From contig NZ_JADQDF010000001.1 of the NCBI RefSeq assembly GCF_019263585.2, forward strand, positions 620,001 through 684,000: a stretch of 64,000 bases of DNA, written 5' to 3'. Source of the DNA: Pseudonocardia oceani. Its GTDB lineage: Bacteria > Actinomycetota > Actinomycetes > Mycobacteriales > Pseudonocardiaceae. Positions 39,924 through 48,091 of the stretch are shown here, piece by piece. The notes beneath the pieces are model-generated. The model did not search any database. It was given only the letters and a program-made list of their open reading frames with translations, and was not told the origin of the DNA. Each line of letters starts with the position of its first letter. Positions within the stretch are counted from its first letter, which is position 1. Position numbers and translations under genes: made by a program.

Positions 39924-40890
39924 GTCGACGCCGCCCGAGCAGGAGCGAGATGAACACGACGGCACCCACGATCGCGAGGATCAGCGCGACGGGGATCTCG
40001 AACGGCATGACGATGGTCCGGCCGATGAGGTCGCAGGCGGTGACGACGGCGACACCGAGCACGCACACCCACGGAAGGTTCGAGCGCAGGTCGTCACCGC
40101 GGAACAGCGACACCACGTTCGGCACGATCAGGCCCAGGAACGGCAGGTTGCCGACCACGACCGTGACGACGCCGGTGGCCACGGCGATCAGACCGGTGCC
40201 GATGAGCACGACCCGCCGGTAGTCGAGGCCGACGTTCGTCGCGATGTCGCGGCCGAGCCCGGCGATCGTGAACCGGTCGGCGGCGACGAACACGGCGACC
40301 ACGGCGACCGCCGCCAGCCAGAGGGGCTCGTACTGGCCGCGCAGCACGGAGGTGAACGAACCCAGGAACCACACCCCCATGCTCTGCAGCATGCCGGTCG
40401 ACAGCGCGATGTAGGTCGCGACCGCGCCCACGACCGCCGCGAGCATCATGCCCACGATCGGCACGATGATCGACGACCGCAGGGTCACACCCTGCAGGAT
40501 CAGGAAGAAGACCATCGTGCCGACGAAGGCGGCGACGACGGCACCGGTCATCTTCACCGTCAGGGGCGCCTCGGGGGCCGCGATCATCACCAGGAGCAGG
40601 CCGAGGCCGGCCCACTCGGTCGTGCCGGTCGTCGTCGGCTCCACGAACCGGTTCTGTGTCAGCTGCTGCATGACCAGACCGGACATCGCCATCGCGGCGC
40701 CCGCGAGCACCAGCGCGACGGTGCGCGGGATGCGGGTGATCGCGAACATCTCGGCCCCGTCCGGAGCCCCGAACACGTCGTAGACGCCGACGAACAGCGA
40801 CGTGACCACCAACGCCGCCGTGCCGAGCACGCCGATCAGGAGCGGCCAGGTGAACAGACGCTCCCGGGGAGCCCGGGTTCGCGTGTGCAC
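39916..40890 (-). CDS. Siderophore ABC transporter permease (FecCD family, YclN-like)
   Basis: The 324-aa protein starts at GTG 40890 (VHTRTRAPRERLF). It has FecCD motifs: ITRIPRTVALVLAGAAMAMSGLVMQQLTQNRFVEPTTTG, GLGRDIATNVGLDYRR, VVVGNLPFLGLIVPNVVSL. It begins 8 bp after the binding-protein stop. Upstream in-frame sequence belongs to another frame of the binding-protein gene, so the GTG start is preferred. Confidence 0.88.
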   Translation of the reverse strand: MHTRTRAPRERLFTWPLLIGVLGTAALVVTSLFVGVYDVFGAPDGAEMFAITRIPRTVALVLAGAAMAMSGLVMQQLTQNRFVEPTTTGTTEWAGLGLLLVMIAAPEAPLTVKMTGAVVAAFVGTMVFFLILQGVTLRSSIIVPIVGMMLAAVVGAVATYIALSTGMLQSMGVWFLGSFTSVLRGQYEPLWLAAVAVVAVFVAADRFTIAGLGRDIATNVGLDYRRVVLIGTGLIAVATGVVTVVVGNLPFLGLIVPNVVSLFRGDDLRSNLPWVCVLGVAVVTACDLIGRTIVMPFEIPVALILAIVGAVVFISLLLGRRRRA

Positions 40891-40898
40891 GGCGCCCG

Positions 40899-41891
40899 TC
40901 AGGTGCGCTCGAGGCGGTCGGCCAGCGACTCGAAGAAGGCGGTGTAGGTCTGGATCCCCTCGTTGACGTAGGTGTACTGGGGCATGTACACGATCCTGTC
41001 CTGCTGCACCGCGGGGACGTTGCGCAGCGCCTCGGAGTTGGCGATGAGCTGGTCGGCGGGGACGTACTCGGTCTCCAGGTTCGCGCTGATGGCCGCGTCC
41101 CGGTCCATCGCGAGGATCACGTCGGGGTTCGACTGCGCGATGGCCTCGACGGAGATGTCGTCGCCCTGGTGGTCGGTGGAGCCGTCGGCCTGCAGGGCGG
41201 GCGTCAGCCCGAGCATGTCGAACACCGGGCCCAGCGTGCGGCCGGTTCCGGGGGCGGCATAGTTGATCTCGCCACCGGAGGTGATGATCGCCATCACCCG
41301 GTCCGCCGGGTCGTAGGCCGCCTGCACCCGGGCGACGGCGGCGTCGAAGTCGTCGACGATCCGCTGGGCGTCCTCCTCCCGGCCGAACACCTGGCCGAGC
41401 GCCTGCACCTGCCGCTTGAGCTCGTCGGCCAGCGGCTCGGTCTCGCGCGGGTCCAGCTCGATGATCGATGCCTCCGGGGCGAGCGTGCGCAGATCCTCGT
41501 AGAAGGACGCGAACCGCTGCCCGTTGATGATCAGGTCCGGCTCCACCGCGACGACCGCCTCGAGATCCGGCTCGTTGTGCGAACCGAGGTCCGTGATGGC
41601 CGGGTCGGTCTTGTACGGGCTGTCCCCGGCGATCAGGGGCACCGGGGCCGCAGCGAGCGGGACGTCCCACTCGGCGAGGGTCTGGAACAGCCGGTTGTCC
41701 GTGGCGATGACGCGCGCCGGCGGGAGCGCGACGGTCTGCACGCCGTGGTTGTCCTCGATCTGCACGGTGCCCGTCGCCGCCGGCACCTCGGACGAGGGGT
41801 TCCCGGGCGAGGAACATGCGGCGAGGCCGACCGTCAGGGCGACCGCGGACAAGGCCAGCGCGGTACCTCGGCTGCGCGACGACGTGGTCAA
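40899..41891 (-). CDS. Siderophore-binding lipoprotein (YclQ-like substrate-binding protein)
   Basis: The 330-aa protein probably starts at TTG 41891, seven nucleotides after AAGGAG. A signal sequence ends in the lipobox LAAC (ALTVGLAACSS). The periplasmic-binding fold follows, with DNRLFQTLAEWDVPLAAAPVPL, HNEPDLEAVVAVEPDLIINGQRF and a C-terminal TAFFESLADRL. It captures a ferric siderophore outside the membrane for the two permeases. No siderophore biosynthesis gene lies in the window. Confidence 0.88.
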   Translation of the reverse strand: MTTSSRSRGTALALSAVALTVGLAACSSPGNPSSEVPAATGTVQIEDNHGVQTVALPPARVIATDNRLFQTLAEWDVPLAAAPVPLIAGDSPYKTDPAITDLGSHNEPDLEAVVAVEPDLIINGQRFASFYEDLRTLAPEASIIELDPRETEPLADELKRQVQALGQVFGREEDAQRIVDDFDAAVARVQAAYDPADRVMAIITSGGEINYAAPGTGRTLGPVFDMLGLTPALQADGSTDHQGDDISVEAIAQSNPDVILAMDRDAAISANLETEYVPADQLIANSEALRNVPAVQQDRIVYMPQYTYVNEGIQTYTAFFESLADRLERT

Positions 41892-42297
41892 ATCAGGACT
41901 CCTTCGAGGGGTGCGGTCCGATCGTGACGGAGCAGCGCGGCTGCTGCGTGGCGGCGCTCCGGGGAGTGAGGTTAGCCATGCCTGCTTCAACACTTCAAGC
42001 GACGTTCGTCACGAATCTGACGATTGTTGCGTTCCGCCATCCGTCTCCGGCGGCCTCGACCGGACGAGGCCGACCGGGCAGCCCACCGCCCTGCGCGCCG
42101 GGGTGAGGGGTGGCGCCGGCTGCTCGGGGCGGACGATCACGGAACGTCGCGCCCTGCCGGTGCAGCGCCCGGGGTGTGGGCGCGGGCTCGCGGTCGCGAG
42201 CACACCGACCACCCAGCTCGAGACGACGGGCCCGGGACGAGGCGGTTCGCCACCGACCGCGCTCCGTCAGGGCGACCGGACGGGCTAGCGTGCGGGG
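41892..42297. other. Intergenic control region of the siderophore operon
   Basis: About 400 bp between divergent genes hold the iron-box-like site at 41967-41985. No small gene is convincing. The rest should contain the promoter of the HNH-like gene on the plus strand. Confidence 0.5.
41967..41985 (-). promoter_or_regulatory. IdeR/DtxR-like iron box
   Basis: TGAGGTTAGCCATGCCTGC matches the 19-bp actinobacterial iron-box consensus at 13 positions, with a complete AGGTTAGCC left half. It lies about 75-95 bp upstream of the binding-protein start codon. Iron repression of the operon is expected. Confidence 0.6.
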
Positions 42298-42738
42298 ATG
42301 AGCCTCCTCGAGACCGTGGCCGAGCGCGACGGCTGGCGGTGCTGGGTGTGCGACGAACCGGTCGACCCCGACATGTCGGTGAACGACCCCCGCGGACCCA
42401 GCGTCGACAGCCGGACCGCCGACCGGAAGGCGAAGCTCGCCGAACGCCTCGCGCACCGCGGGTGCAACACCCGCAAGGGCGCGGTGAAGGTGGACATCGC
42501 CTGGCCGGACCACCTGTACGTGGTCGAGCCCGCGCCGCTGATCACCGTCGCCGGGAGGCTGGAGCGCAAGGGGGGACGCGAGATGGTGGCGCGCTGCCCG
42601 ACCGAGCGCGACGCCCGGGAGACCGCGGAGTGGCTGGTGGACCGCTTCTCCCGGCTGGCGCCGGGGCTGGCGGTGACCGCCGAGACCACGGCGGGCGGCG
42701 GCCAGTTCCTCGTCACCCTGGTCGCCGGCCGCCGCTGA
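42298..42738 (+). CDS. HNH-like zinc-binding protein of unknown function
   Basis: The 146-aa protein has an N-terminal HNH-like zinc unit: CWVCDEPVDP, then DRKAKLAERLAHRGCNTRKGA, where the CxxC and HRxCN elements resemble HNH nucleases. The first catalytic His position is not obvious. The C-terminal half (RCPTERDARETAEWLVDRFSRL) is a separate small domain. It could be a degenerate HNH nuclease or a zinc-structured DNA-binding protein. Confidence 0.65.
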   Translation: MSLLETVAERDGWRCWVCDEPVDPDMSVNDPRGPSVDSRTADRKAKLAERLAHRGCNTRKGAVKVDIAWPDHLYVVEPAPLITVAGRLERKGGREMVARCPTERDARETAEWLVDRFSRLAPGLAVTAETTAGGGQFLVTLVAGRR

Positions 42739-42753
42739 CCGGGAGGCGTGTGG

Positions 42754-43312
42754 CTAGGACTCCGTGAACCGGGCGTAGACCTCGGCCACCTCGCGGCCCG
42801 GGTCGGCCAGGTGCGCGGCCATCCGTCGCTCCGCCAGCTTCGCGTCGCCCTCCGCGATGGCGGCCAGCACGCGGCGGTGGGCCCGCTGGGTCGAGGCGAG
42901 GGCGACGTCGAGGTCCAGCCGGTCCAGCGGTTCGACCATCGCGATCCGGGTCGCCTCGATCGCGTGGAGCAGCAGCGGCAGGTCGGCCATCTCCGCGATC
43001 AGCAGGTGGAACGCCGGGTCCAGCGCCCGGAACGTCCCGATGTCCGTCGCCGTGCCCAGCCCTTGAACGGCCCGGTCCAGGCAGGTGTAGCCCTCGTCGG
43101 AGAGGCGCTCCGCCGCGCGGCGGGCGGCGAGCGGTTCGATGCAGGCCCGGAACTCGAGCAGCCCCTGCAGCTCCGGCCACGGGACGAGCGGGGGCACGCG
43201 GCCGTCGACGGTGGGGGGCGCCGTGACGATGGAGCCACCGTTGACGCCCCGGCGCACCTCGATCAGACCCTCGTGGTGGAGGCGTCCCACAGCGACTACG
43301 CGCGCTGCGTGG
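42754..43312 (-). pseudogene. FCD-type GntR regulator lacking most of its DNA-binding domain
   Basis: The C-terminal FCD ligand domain is complete (LLEFRACIEPLAARRAAERLSD, FHLLIAEMADLPLLLHAIE, QRAHRRVLAAIAEGDAKLAERRMAAHL). The frame also includes the end of a GntR winged helix (VGRLHHEGLIEVRRGVNGGSIV). Upstream the helix-turn-helix cannot be found, and the open frame to 43839 has no GntR features. The 5' end is therefore probably lost, next to a region of palindromic repeats. Confidence 0.7.
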
Positions 43313-43514
43313 CGCGGGCGGGCGGGCCGGGCTGCTCGAGCTGTACAAAGCCCGGATGGGTGTGGTGCGCGGGCCGCGGACCCGCTCGTCCACAAGGCGA
43401 CGGGGATCGCGCTGAAGCACACCGGTGCGCGCGGCCCCGGCGGCGGAGGCCTTCCTGGAGCAGCCCGGGCGGTGATGCCCCGGGCCGTCGTGCGGGCGGC
43501 GAGGGAGGAGCTCG

Positions 43515-43586
43515 GCTCGCACACACCTCCCGCAGCTCGCACACACCTCCGGCCCTGTGTGCCAGCACCGCAGCCTGTGTGCGAGC
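43515..43586. repeat. Four-unit palindromic repeat with 20-bp spacing (copy 1)
   Basis: GCTCGCACACACCTCC begins at 43515 and again at 43535. The inverted unit CTGTGTGC begins at 43555, and CTGTGTGCGAGC at 43575. Unit starts are exactly 20 bp apart, so the two outer and two inner units can pair. A sister cluster lies at 48975-49044. Confidence 0.8.
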
Positions 43587-43590
43587 CGCC

Positions 43591-43608
43591 CGCGTTCCGC
43601 GGAACGCG
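43591..43608. repeat. 18-bp perfect palindrome
   Basis: CGCGTTCCGCGGAACGCG is identical to its reverse complement and lies 4 bp after the four-unit repeat. Confidence 0.7.
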
Positions 43609-43925
43609 ACCCGCGCCGCCGATGAAGCCGCCGCCGTTCGCGTCCACGACCGAGCCGGTGATGTGGCCGGCGCCCGCCGCGAGCCCGGCCGGCTTCCGCA
43701 GGCGCGCGACACGTTCGGTCTGCTCTCGCGGTGCACGACCACCTCGTCCCCGCGGTCGTGGAGCGCCTCCAGCGCATCGGTGACCGTCGCCCGTCGACCG
43801 CGACGATCCTCGAGTCGGTGAAGGGGAAGGTCTGCGCACGATGAGCGACGTGCGGCCGTGACCACGACGGGGCCCTGACCATGGTGGGCCGCCCGCGATC
43901 GCGCCGGTGGTGAGAGGCTGACGGG

Positions 43926-44726
43926 GTGCACACGCGTCACGCCTTCGACGTCCGGCAGTCCGGCCGGGCCGACGGCCCGCTCCTGCTGCTCGCGCACGGC
44001 TTCGGCTGCGACCAGCACATGTGGCGCCTCGTCGCGCCGATCCTCGAACGCACGTGCCGGGTGGTGTCGTTCGACTTCATCGGTGCGGGCGGGTCCGACC
44101 CGACCCGTTGGGACCCCGACCGCTACTCCACCCTCGACGGGTACGCCGCCGACGTCGCGGAGATCTGCCGCGAGCTCGACCTGCGCGACGTCGTGCTCGT
44201 CGGCCACTCGGTCAGCGCCATGATCGGCGTGCTCACCGCCGCCCTCGTCCCCGACCGCATCGGCCGGCTCGTCCTGGTCGCCCCGTCCCCGCGCTACGTC
44301 GACGACGCCGACTACCGGGGCGGCTTCAGCCGCGAGGACATCGACGAGCTGCTCGACTCCCTGGCCAGCAACTACCTGGGGTGGTCGGCCACCATGGCCC
44401 CGGCCATCATGGGCAACCCCGACCGCCCCGAGCTCGGCCGGGAGCTGACCGACAGCTTCTGCCGGATGGACCCCGACATCGCCCGCGTCTTCGCCCGCAC
44501 CACGTTCCTGTCCGACAACCGGGTCGACCTGGCCGGCGTCGCGGTGCCGACCCTCGTCCTGCAGAGCACCCACGACGTGATCGCCGCGCCGGAGGTCGGC
44601 GCCTACGTGCACGACCGCATCCCCGGCAGCACGCTCGTCCTCCTCGACGCGATCGGCCACTGCCCGCAGCTGTCGGCGCCCGAGCAGACCGCCGCGGCGG
44701 TCCTGGACTTCGTGCACGCCCGGTGA
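43926..44726 (+). CDS. rsbQ: RsbQ-like alpha/beta hydrolase
   Basis: The 266-aa protein closely follows Bacillus RsbQ: LAHGFGCDQHMWRLVAPILE, STLDGYAADVAEICRELDL, the nucleophile elbow LVGHSVSAMIG, LVLVAPSPRYVDD and IGHCPQLSAPEQT with the catalytic histidine. RsbQ is needed for the phosphatase RsbP to respond to energy stress, probably by supplying or handling a small hydrophobic ligand. The partner gene follows with a GTGA overlap, exactly as the functional pair requires. Confidence 0.92.
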   Translation: MHTRHAFDVRQSGRADGPLLLLAHGFGCDQHMWRLVAPILERTCRVVSFDFIGAGGSDPTRWDPDRYSTLDGYAADVAEICRELDLRDVVLVGHSVSAMIGVLTAALVPDRIGRLVLVAPSPRYVDDADYRGGFSREDIDELLDSLASNYLGWSATMAPAIMGNPDRPELGRELTDSFCRMDPDIARVFARTTFLSDNRVDLAGVAVPTLVLQSTHDVIAAPEVGAYVHDRIPGSTLVLLDAIGHCPQLSAPEQTAAAVLDFVHAR

Positions 44727-45910
44727 GCTCCGCCGCGCCGGTCGACGGGCCCTCCGACGACGACCCGGCGGACCTGTACGACCGGGCCCCGTGCGGGCTG
44801 CTCTCCACCCGCATGGACGGCACGATCACCCGGGTCAACGCGACCCTGCTGGACCTGCTGGGGGGCCGCCGCGACGAGCTGGTGGGGCGCCGGTTCGTCG
44901 ACCTGCTCGGTGTCGGCGACCGGATCTACCACGAGACCCACTTCGCCCCGCTGCTGAGCATGCAGGGCTCGGTGGGCGGGATCGCGGTGGAGCTGCGGGG
45001 CCGCAGCGGTCGCGTGCCGGTGCTGCTGAGCTCCGCGGTCACCCACGACGGGGCCGGTCGGCCGACCGGGATCCGCACCGCGGTCTTCGAGGCCGTCGGC
45101 CGCCGGGGGTACGAGCGGGAGCTGCTGCGCGCCCGCGAGGCCGCCGACCGCGAGCGCGACAGCGCCCGGCGGCTCGCGCGCGAGCTGCAGCGCTCCCTGT
45201 TGCCGCCGACGCTGCCCGTGGTCCCCGGCCTGGAGCTCGCCGCGCACTACCACCCCGGCTCCGACGACGAGGTCGGCGGCGACTTCTACGACGTGTTCCC
45301 GCTCGCCGGCGGGGGCTGGGCGTTCTTCCTCGGCGACGTCTGCGGCAAGGGCGCCGTCGCGGCGGCACTCACCTCGCTGACCCGCTACGCCCTGCGCTCG
45401 GCCGCGGTGTACGACCCCGACCCCACCACGGTGTTGAACACCCTCAACACCGTCCTGCGCCAGGAGCGCCGGCCCGGCGTCCACGCGCTGTGCACCGCCG
45501 TCTTCGGCCGGGTCACCCCTTCCTCCGACGGCGCCCGCGTCGTCATGGGCACGGCCGGGCACCCCGCTCCGCTGGTGCTGTCCGGCGCCGGCGGCGCGCG
45601 GTACCTCGACGTCGCCGGCGGGCAGCTCCTGGGCGCCATCGACTCCCCCGCGGTCGCCGTCACGGAGACCGACCTCGCACCCGGCGACACCCTCCTGCTC
45701 CACACCGACGGGCTCACCGAGGCCCGGACCGGCCCCGGCCCCGACGACCGCTACGAGGAGGAGCGTCTGCTCGCCCTGGCCGCCGGGCTCGGCCCGGTCT
45801 CCGCCGCGGCCGCGGTCACCACCGTCGCGCGGCTGCTCGCAGACCTCGGTGACGGCGTCGAGGACGACGTCGCGCTCCTCGCGCTGCGCGCCTCCCCGGG
45901 CCATCCATGA
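44723..45910 (+). CDS. rsbP: RsbP-like PAS-PP2C serine phosphatase
   Basis: The 395-aa protein starts at GTG 44723 in a GTGA overlap with rsbQ. An N-terminal PAS domain (about 15-130) is followed by a charged coiled coil (YERELLRAREAADRERD) and a SpoIIE-type PP2C domain (170-395) with EVGGDFYDVF, FLGDVCGKGAVAAALTSLTR and EDDVALLALR. In Bacillus, RsbP dephosphorylates the STAS antagonist under energy stress when RsbQ is present. Its likely STAS substrates here are at 36217 or 50933. Confidence 0.92.
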   Translation: MSSAAPVDGPSDDDPADLYDRAPCGLLSTRMDGTITRVNATLLDLLGGRRDELVGRRFVDLLGVGDRIYHETHFAPLLSMQGSVGGIAVELRGRSGRVPVLLSSAVTHDGAGRPTGIRTAVFEAVGRRGYERELLRAREAADRERDSARRLARELQRSLLPPTLPVVPGLELAAHYHPGSDDEVGGDFYDVFPLAGGGWAFFLGDVCGKGAVAAALTSLTRYALRSAAVYDPDPTTVLNTLNTVLRQERRPGVHALCTAVFGRVTPSSDGARVVMGTAGHPAPLVLSGAGGARYLDVAGGQLLGAIDSPAVAVTETDLAPGDTLLLHTDGLTEARTGPGPDDRYEEERLLALAAGLGPVSAAAAVTTVARLLADLGDGVEDDVALLALRASPGHP

Positions 45911-45980
45911 GGCTGGGCTGATAGAGGTCGGGCCACCACCGTCGGTTTGCCCGAGCGGAGGACGACCGTGAAGTACACAG

Positions 45981-46137
45981 ATGGAGTGCACCGGGACCGT
46001 CACGCGCCGGGAACCGACGGACCTGCGCGCGATCCCGAGCGGCGGCGTCGTGCACTACGAGCGCGAGATCGTCGCGGAGGGCATGTGGAACGCCGCGCGC
46101 CGAGCGGGGGGCGGACGTCCGCGAGTCGCAGGACTGA
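45981..46137 (+). pseudogene. Remnant of an unrecognised gene
   Basis: A short coding-like segment reads RAIPSGGVVHYEREIVAEGMW, then NAARRAGADVRESQD and stop once a one-base excess in the G run near 46111 is removed. I do not recognise the family. It lies between rsbP and the MaoC-like gene without its own intact start. Confidence 0.4.
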
Positions 46138-46246
46138 TCCACGCCCACCGCGTCGCACACACGACGGGCACCCCGAGGTGTGCGCATCGTCATCCCACGG
46201 ATCACCACCGCTACCGCGATGCTGGACCCTCCCCCGAGGAGGAACC

Positions 46247-47152
46247 GTGCCCGACACCCCGACCACCGGCACCCCGACCACCGGCACCCTGTCCGACCAC
46301 CTCGCCCACTGGGCCCCGCCCGTGGTCGAGACCTCGCGCCGGGTCGACCCCTGGTCCTCCGCCGCGTTCGCCGCCCTGATCGACGCCGCACCGCCCGCCC
46401 TCGACGCAGGCACCCCGCTGCCTCCGATGTGGCACTGGTTCACCCTGCTCGACCACCCCGCCACCGCCGACATCGGCGAGGACGGACACCCCGCGCACGG
46501 GCCGTTCCTGCCCCCGATCCCCGGCCGGCGCCGCATGTTCGCCGGAGGACGCCTGCACCACACCGGGGACATCACCCACGGATCCCTGCTGCACACCCGG
46601 TCCTCGGTCACCGCCGTCACCACCAAGACCGGCCGCACCGGGGAGATGGCGTTCGTGACCGTGCGCCACGAACTGTCCGCCGACGGCGCACCCGTCGCCG
46701 TCGAGGAACAGGACGTCGTCTACCGCTCCGAACCCGACGACACCCCCCGACGCACCACGCCCCGCCCCGCCGGCGGCGAGCCCGAACCGGCCGGGGACTG
46801 GCGCCGCGCCCTGACCACCGGGCCCGTGCTGCTGTCCCGGTTCAGCGCCCTGACCTACAACGGGCACCGCATCCACTACGACACCCCCTACGCCACCGGC
46901 GTCGAGGGCTACCCCGACCTCGTCGTCCACGGCCCGCTGCTCGCCCTGCTCGCCCTGGAACTGCCCCGCCTGCACTCCCCCGCCGCCCCCGTCGCCGAGT
47001 TCGCCTACCGCCTGGTGCGGCCCGCGTTCAGCCCGGCCACGGTCGTCGCGGCCGGCTCGCCCGCCGGCGACGGCGCCGAGATCGCGGTCGCCGCGCAGGG
47101 CGCCCTGCCCTCGCTCACCGCCACCGTGCGGCTCGGGGGCGAGCACACGTGA
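46247..47152 (+). CDS. MaoC/FAS1-like acyl-CoA hydratase (mesaconyl/methylfumaryl-CoA hydratase type)
   Basis: The 301-aa protein starts at GTG 46247 behind GAGGAGGAACC. It has the double hot-dog arrangement: an N-terminal FAS1-type dehydratase half (MWHWFTLLD, GRRRMFAGGRLHHTGDITHGSLLHTRSSV) and a C-terminal half with LLSRFSALTYNGHRIHYDTPYATGVEGYPDLVVHGPLLALL. That pattern belongs to mesaconyl-C4-CoA/3-methylfumaryl-CoA hydratases. The following gene is a broken CitE-like lyase, a usual partner of this enzyme. Confidence 0.87.
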   Translation: MPDTPTTGTPTTGTLSDHLAHWAPPVVETSRRVDPWSSAAFAALIDAAPPALDAGTPLPPMWHWFTLLDHPATADIGEDGHPAHGPFLPPIPGRRRMFAGGRLHHTGDITHGSLLHTRSSVTAVTTKTGRTGEMAFVTVRHELSADGAPVAVEEQDVVYRSEPDDTPRRTTPRPAGGEPEPAGDWRRALTTGPVLLSRFSALTYNGHRIHYDTPYATGVEGYPDLVVHGPLLALLALELPRLHSPAAPVAEFAYRLVRPAFSPATVVAAGSPAGDGAEIAVAAQGALPSLTATVRLGGEHT

Positions 47153-47440
47153 GGGGTCCCGCGCTGCTGTTCTGCCCCGGGGACCGCCCCGACCGGTAGG
47201 CCAAGGCCGCCGCGGCCGCGGACGCGGTGGTCCTCGACCTCGAGGACGCCGTGGCCCCGGACGCAAGGACGCGGCCCGCGACGCCGTGCTGCGCGGCCTC
47301 GCCGGACTCGACCACGCCGACCTCGATCCCGCCGCCGTCGTCGTCCGCGTCAAGCCGCCGGCACCCCGTGGCACGCCGCCGACGCCGCCGCCGTCGGCCA
47401 CGCGGCCACGGCCTGGCAGGTGTACGGCGCGCGGCTGCGA
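47149..47440 (+). pseudogene. Broken CitE-like CoA ester lyase
   Basis: GTG 47149 (GTGA overlap) begins GPALLFCPGDRPDR, then a TAG replaces an aromatic codon. The sequence continues AKAAAAADAVVLDLEDAVAPD, and after frameshifts as AKDAARDAVLRGLAGL and VVVRV...PP. This is the first ~95 residues of the CitE/malyl-CoA lyase fold. It stops where the convergent lsr2 gene ends, so about two thirds of the gene is missing. Confidence 0.82.
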
Positions 47441-47446
47441 CAGCGG

Positions 47447-47878
47447 TCAGGCGTCGACGGTGGCCTTCCTGCGGGTGCGCCGCTTCGGCTTCTCCTCCGC
47501 GACGGGCTCCGCCTCGACGACGGGTTCCGGCTCGACGGGAGCGTTCCCGCGGTTCTCGTAAGCGGTGAGGACCGCCGACGACATGCGGCCGCGCTCGGAC
47601 ACCTCGAGGCCGTTCGCCATCGCCCAGGCGCGGATGGCCGCGTTCTCCTCCTTGGACTTCGTCGACGTGCTCGCACGCTGCGGGGTCCGGCGCGCGGTGC
47701 CCCCGCCCGCCCGGCGCGCCGCGCCGACGAAGGGGGCGATGACGTCGCGCAGCTCGGAGGCGTGGGCCGCGTTGAGGTCGATCTCGAACTGCCGGCCGTC
47801 GATCGCGAACGACACCGTCTCCTCGGCCTCGCTGCCGTCCAGATCGTCGACGAGTGTCTCCACTACCTGCTTCGCCAT
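47447..47878 (-). CDS. lsr2: Lsr2 nucleoid-associated protein
   Basis: The 143-aa protein begins MAKQVVETLVDDLDGSEAEETVSFAIDG with the dimerization domain (FEIDLNAAHASELRDVIAPFV). The C-terminal DNA-binding domain has IRAWAMANGLEVSERGRMSSAVLTAYENR with the AT-hook-like RGR. A long acidic/basic tail (residues ~110-143) extends beyond the usual 112 aa. Lsr2 silences AT-rich and foreign DNA in actinobacteria, which is relevant in an island-rich region. ATG 47878 is the start. Confidence 0.94.
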   Translation of the reverse strand: MAKQVVETLVDDLDGSEAEETVSFAIDGRQFEIDLNAAHASELRDVIAPFVGAARRAGGGTARRTPQRASTSTKSKEENAAIRAWAMANGLEVSERGRMSSAVLTAYENRGNAPVEPEPVVEAEPVAEEKPKRRTRRKATVDA

Positions 47879-48091
47879 AACCGCTTCCGTTCGATTGTTC
47901 CTGATGGTTCCAGGACGGAGTATGCCCATTTGCGGGAACTTGTCGAATCGTATCGCGGGAATGTGGCGGATCCCATCCACAATCGTGGTCGGCGGTTTCC
48001 CGGAACGCGGCGCGGTTCGCACGGGAACCGACGTCCGGGGGCTCGGCGTGGCGCCCCGGATCCGCGACACGGCCGGTGGCACGATCTTCGG

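Larger units (their letters stand above)
43313..43925. other. Degenerate stretch with palindromic repeats
   Basis: About 600 bp show no convincing gene. It contains the 20-bp-spaced repeat cluster at 43515-43586 and an 18-bp perfect palindrome at 43591-43608. It should also hold the promoter of the rsbQ-like gene. Confidence 0.5.
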
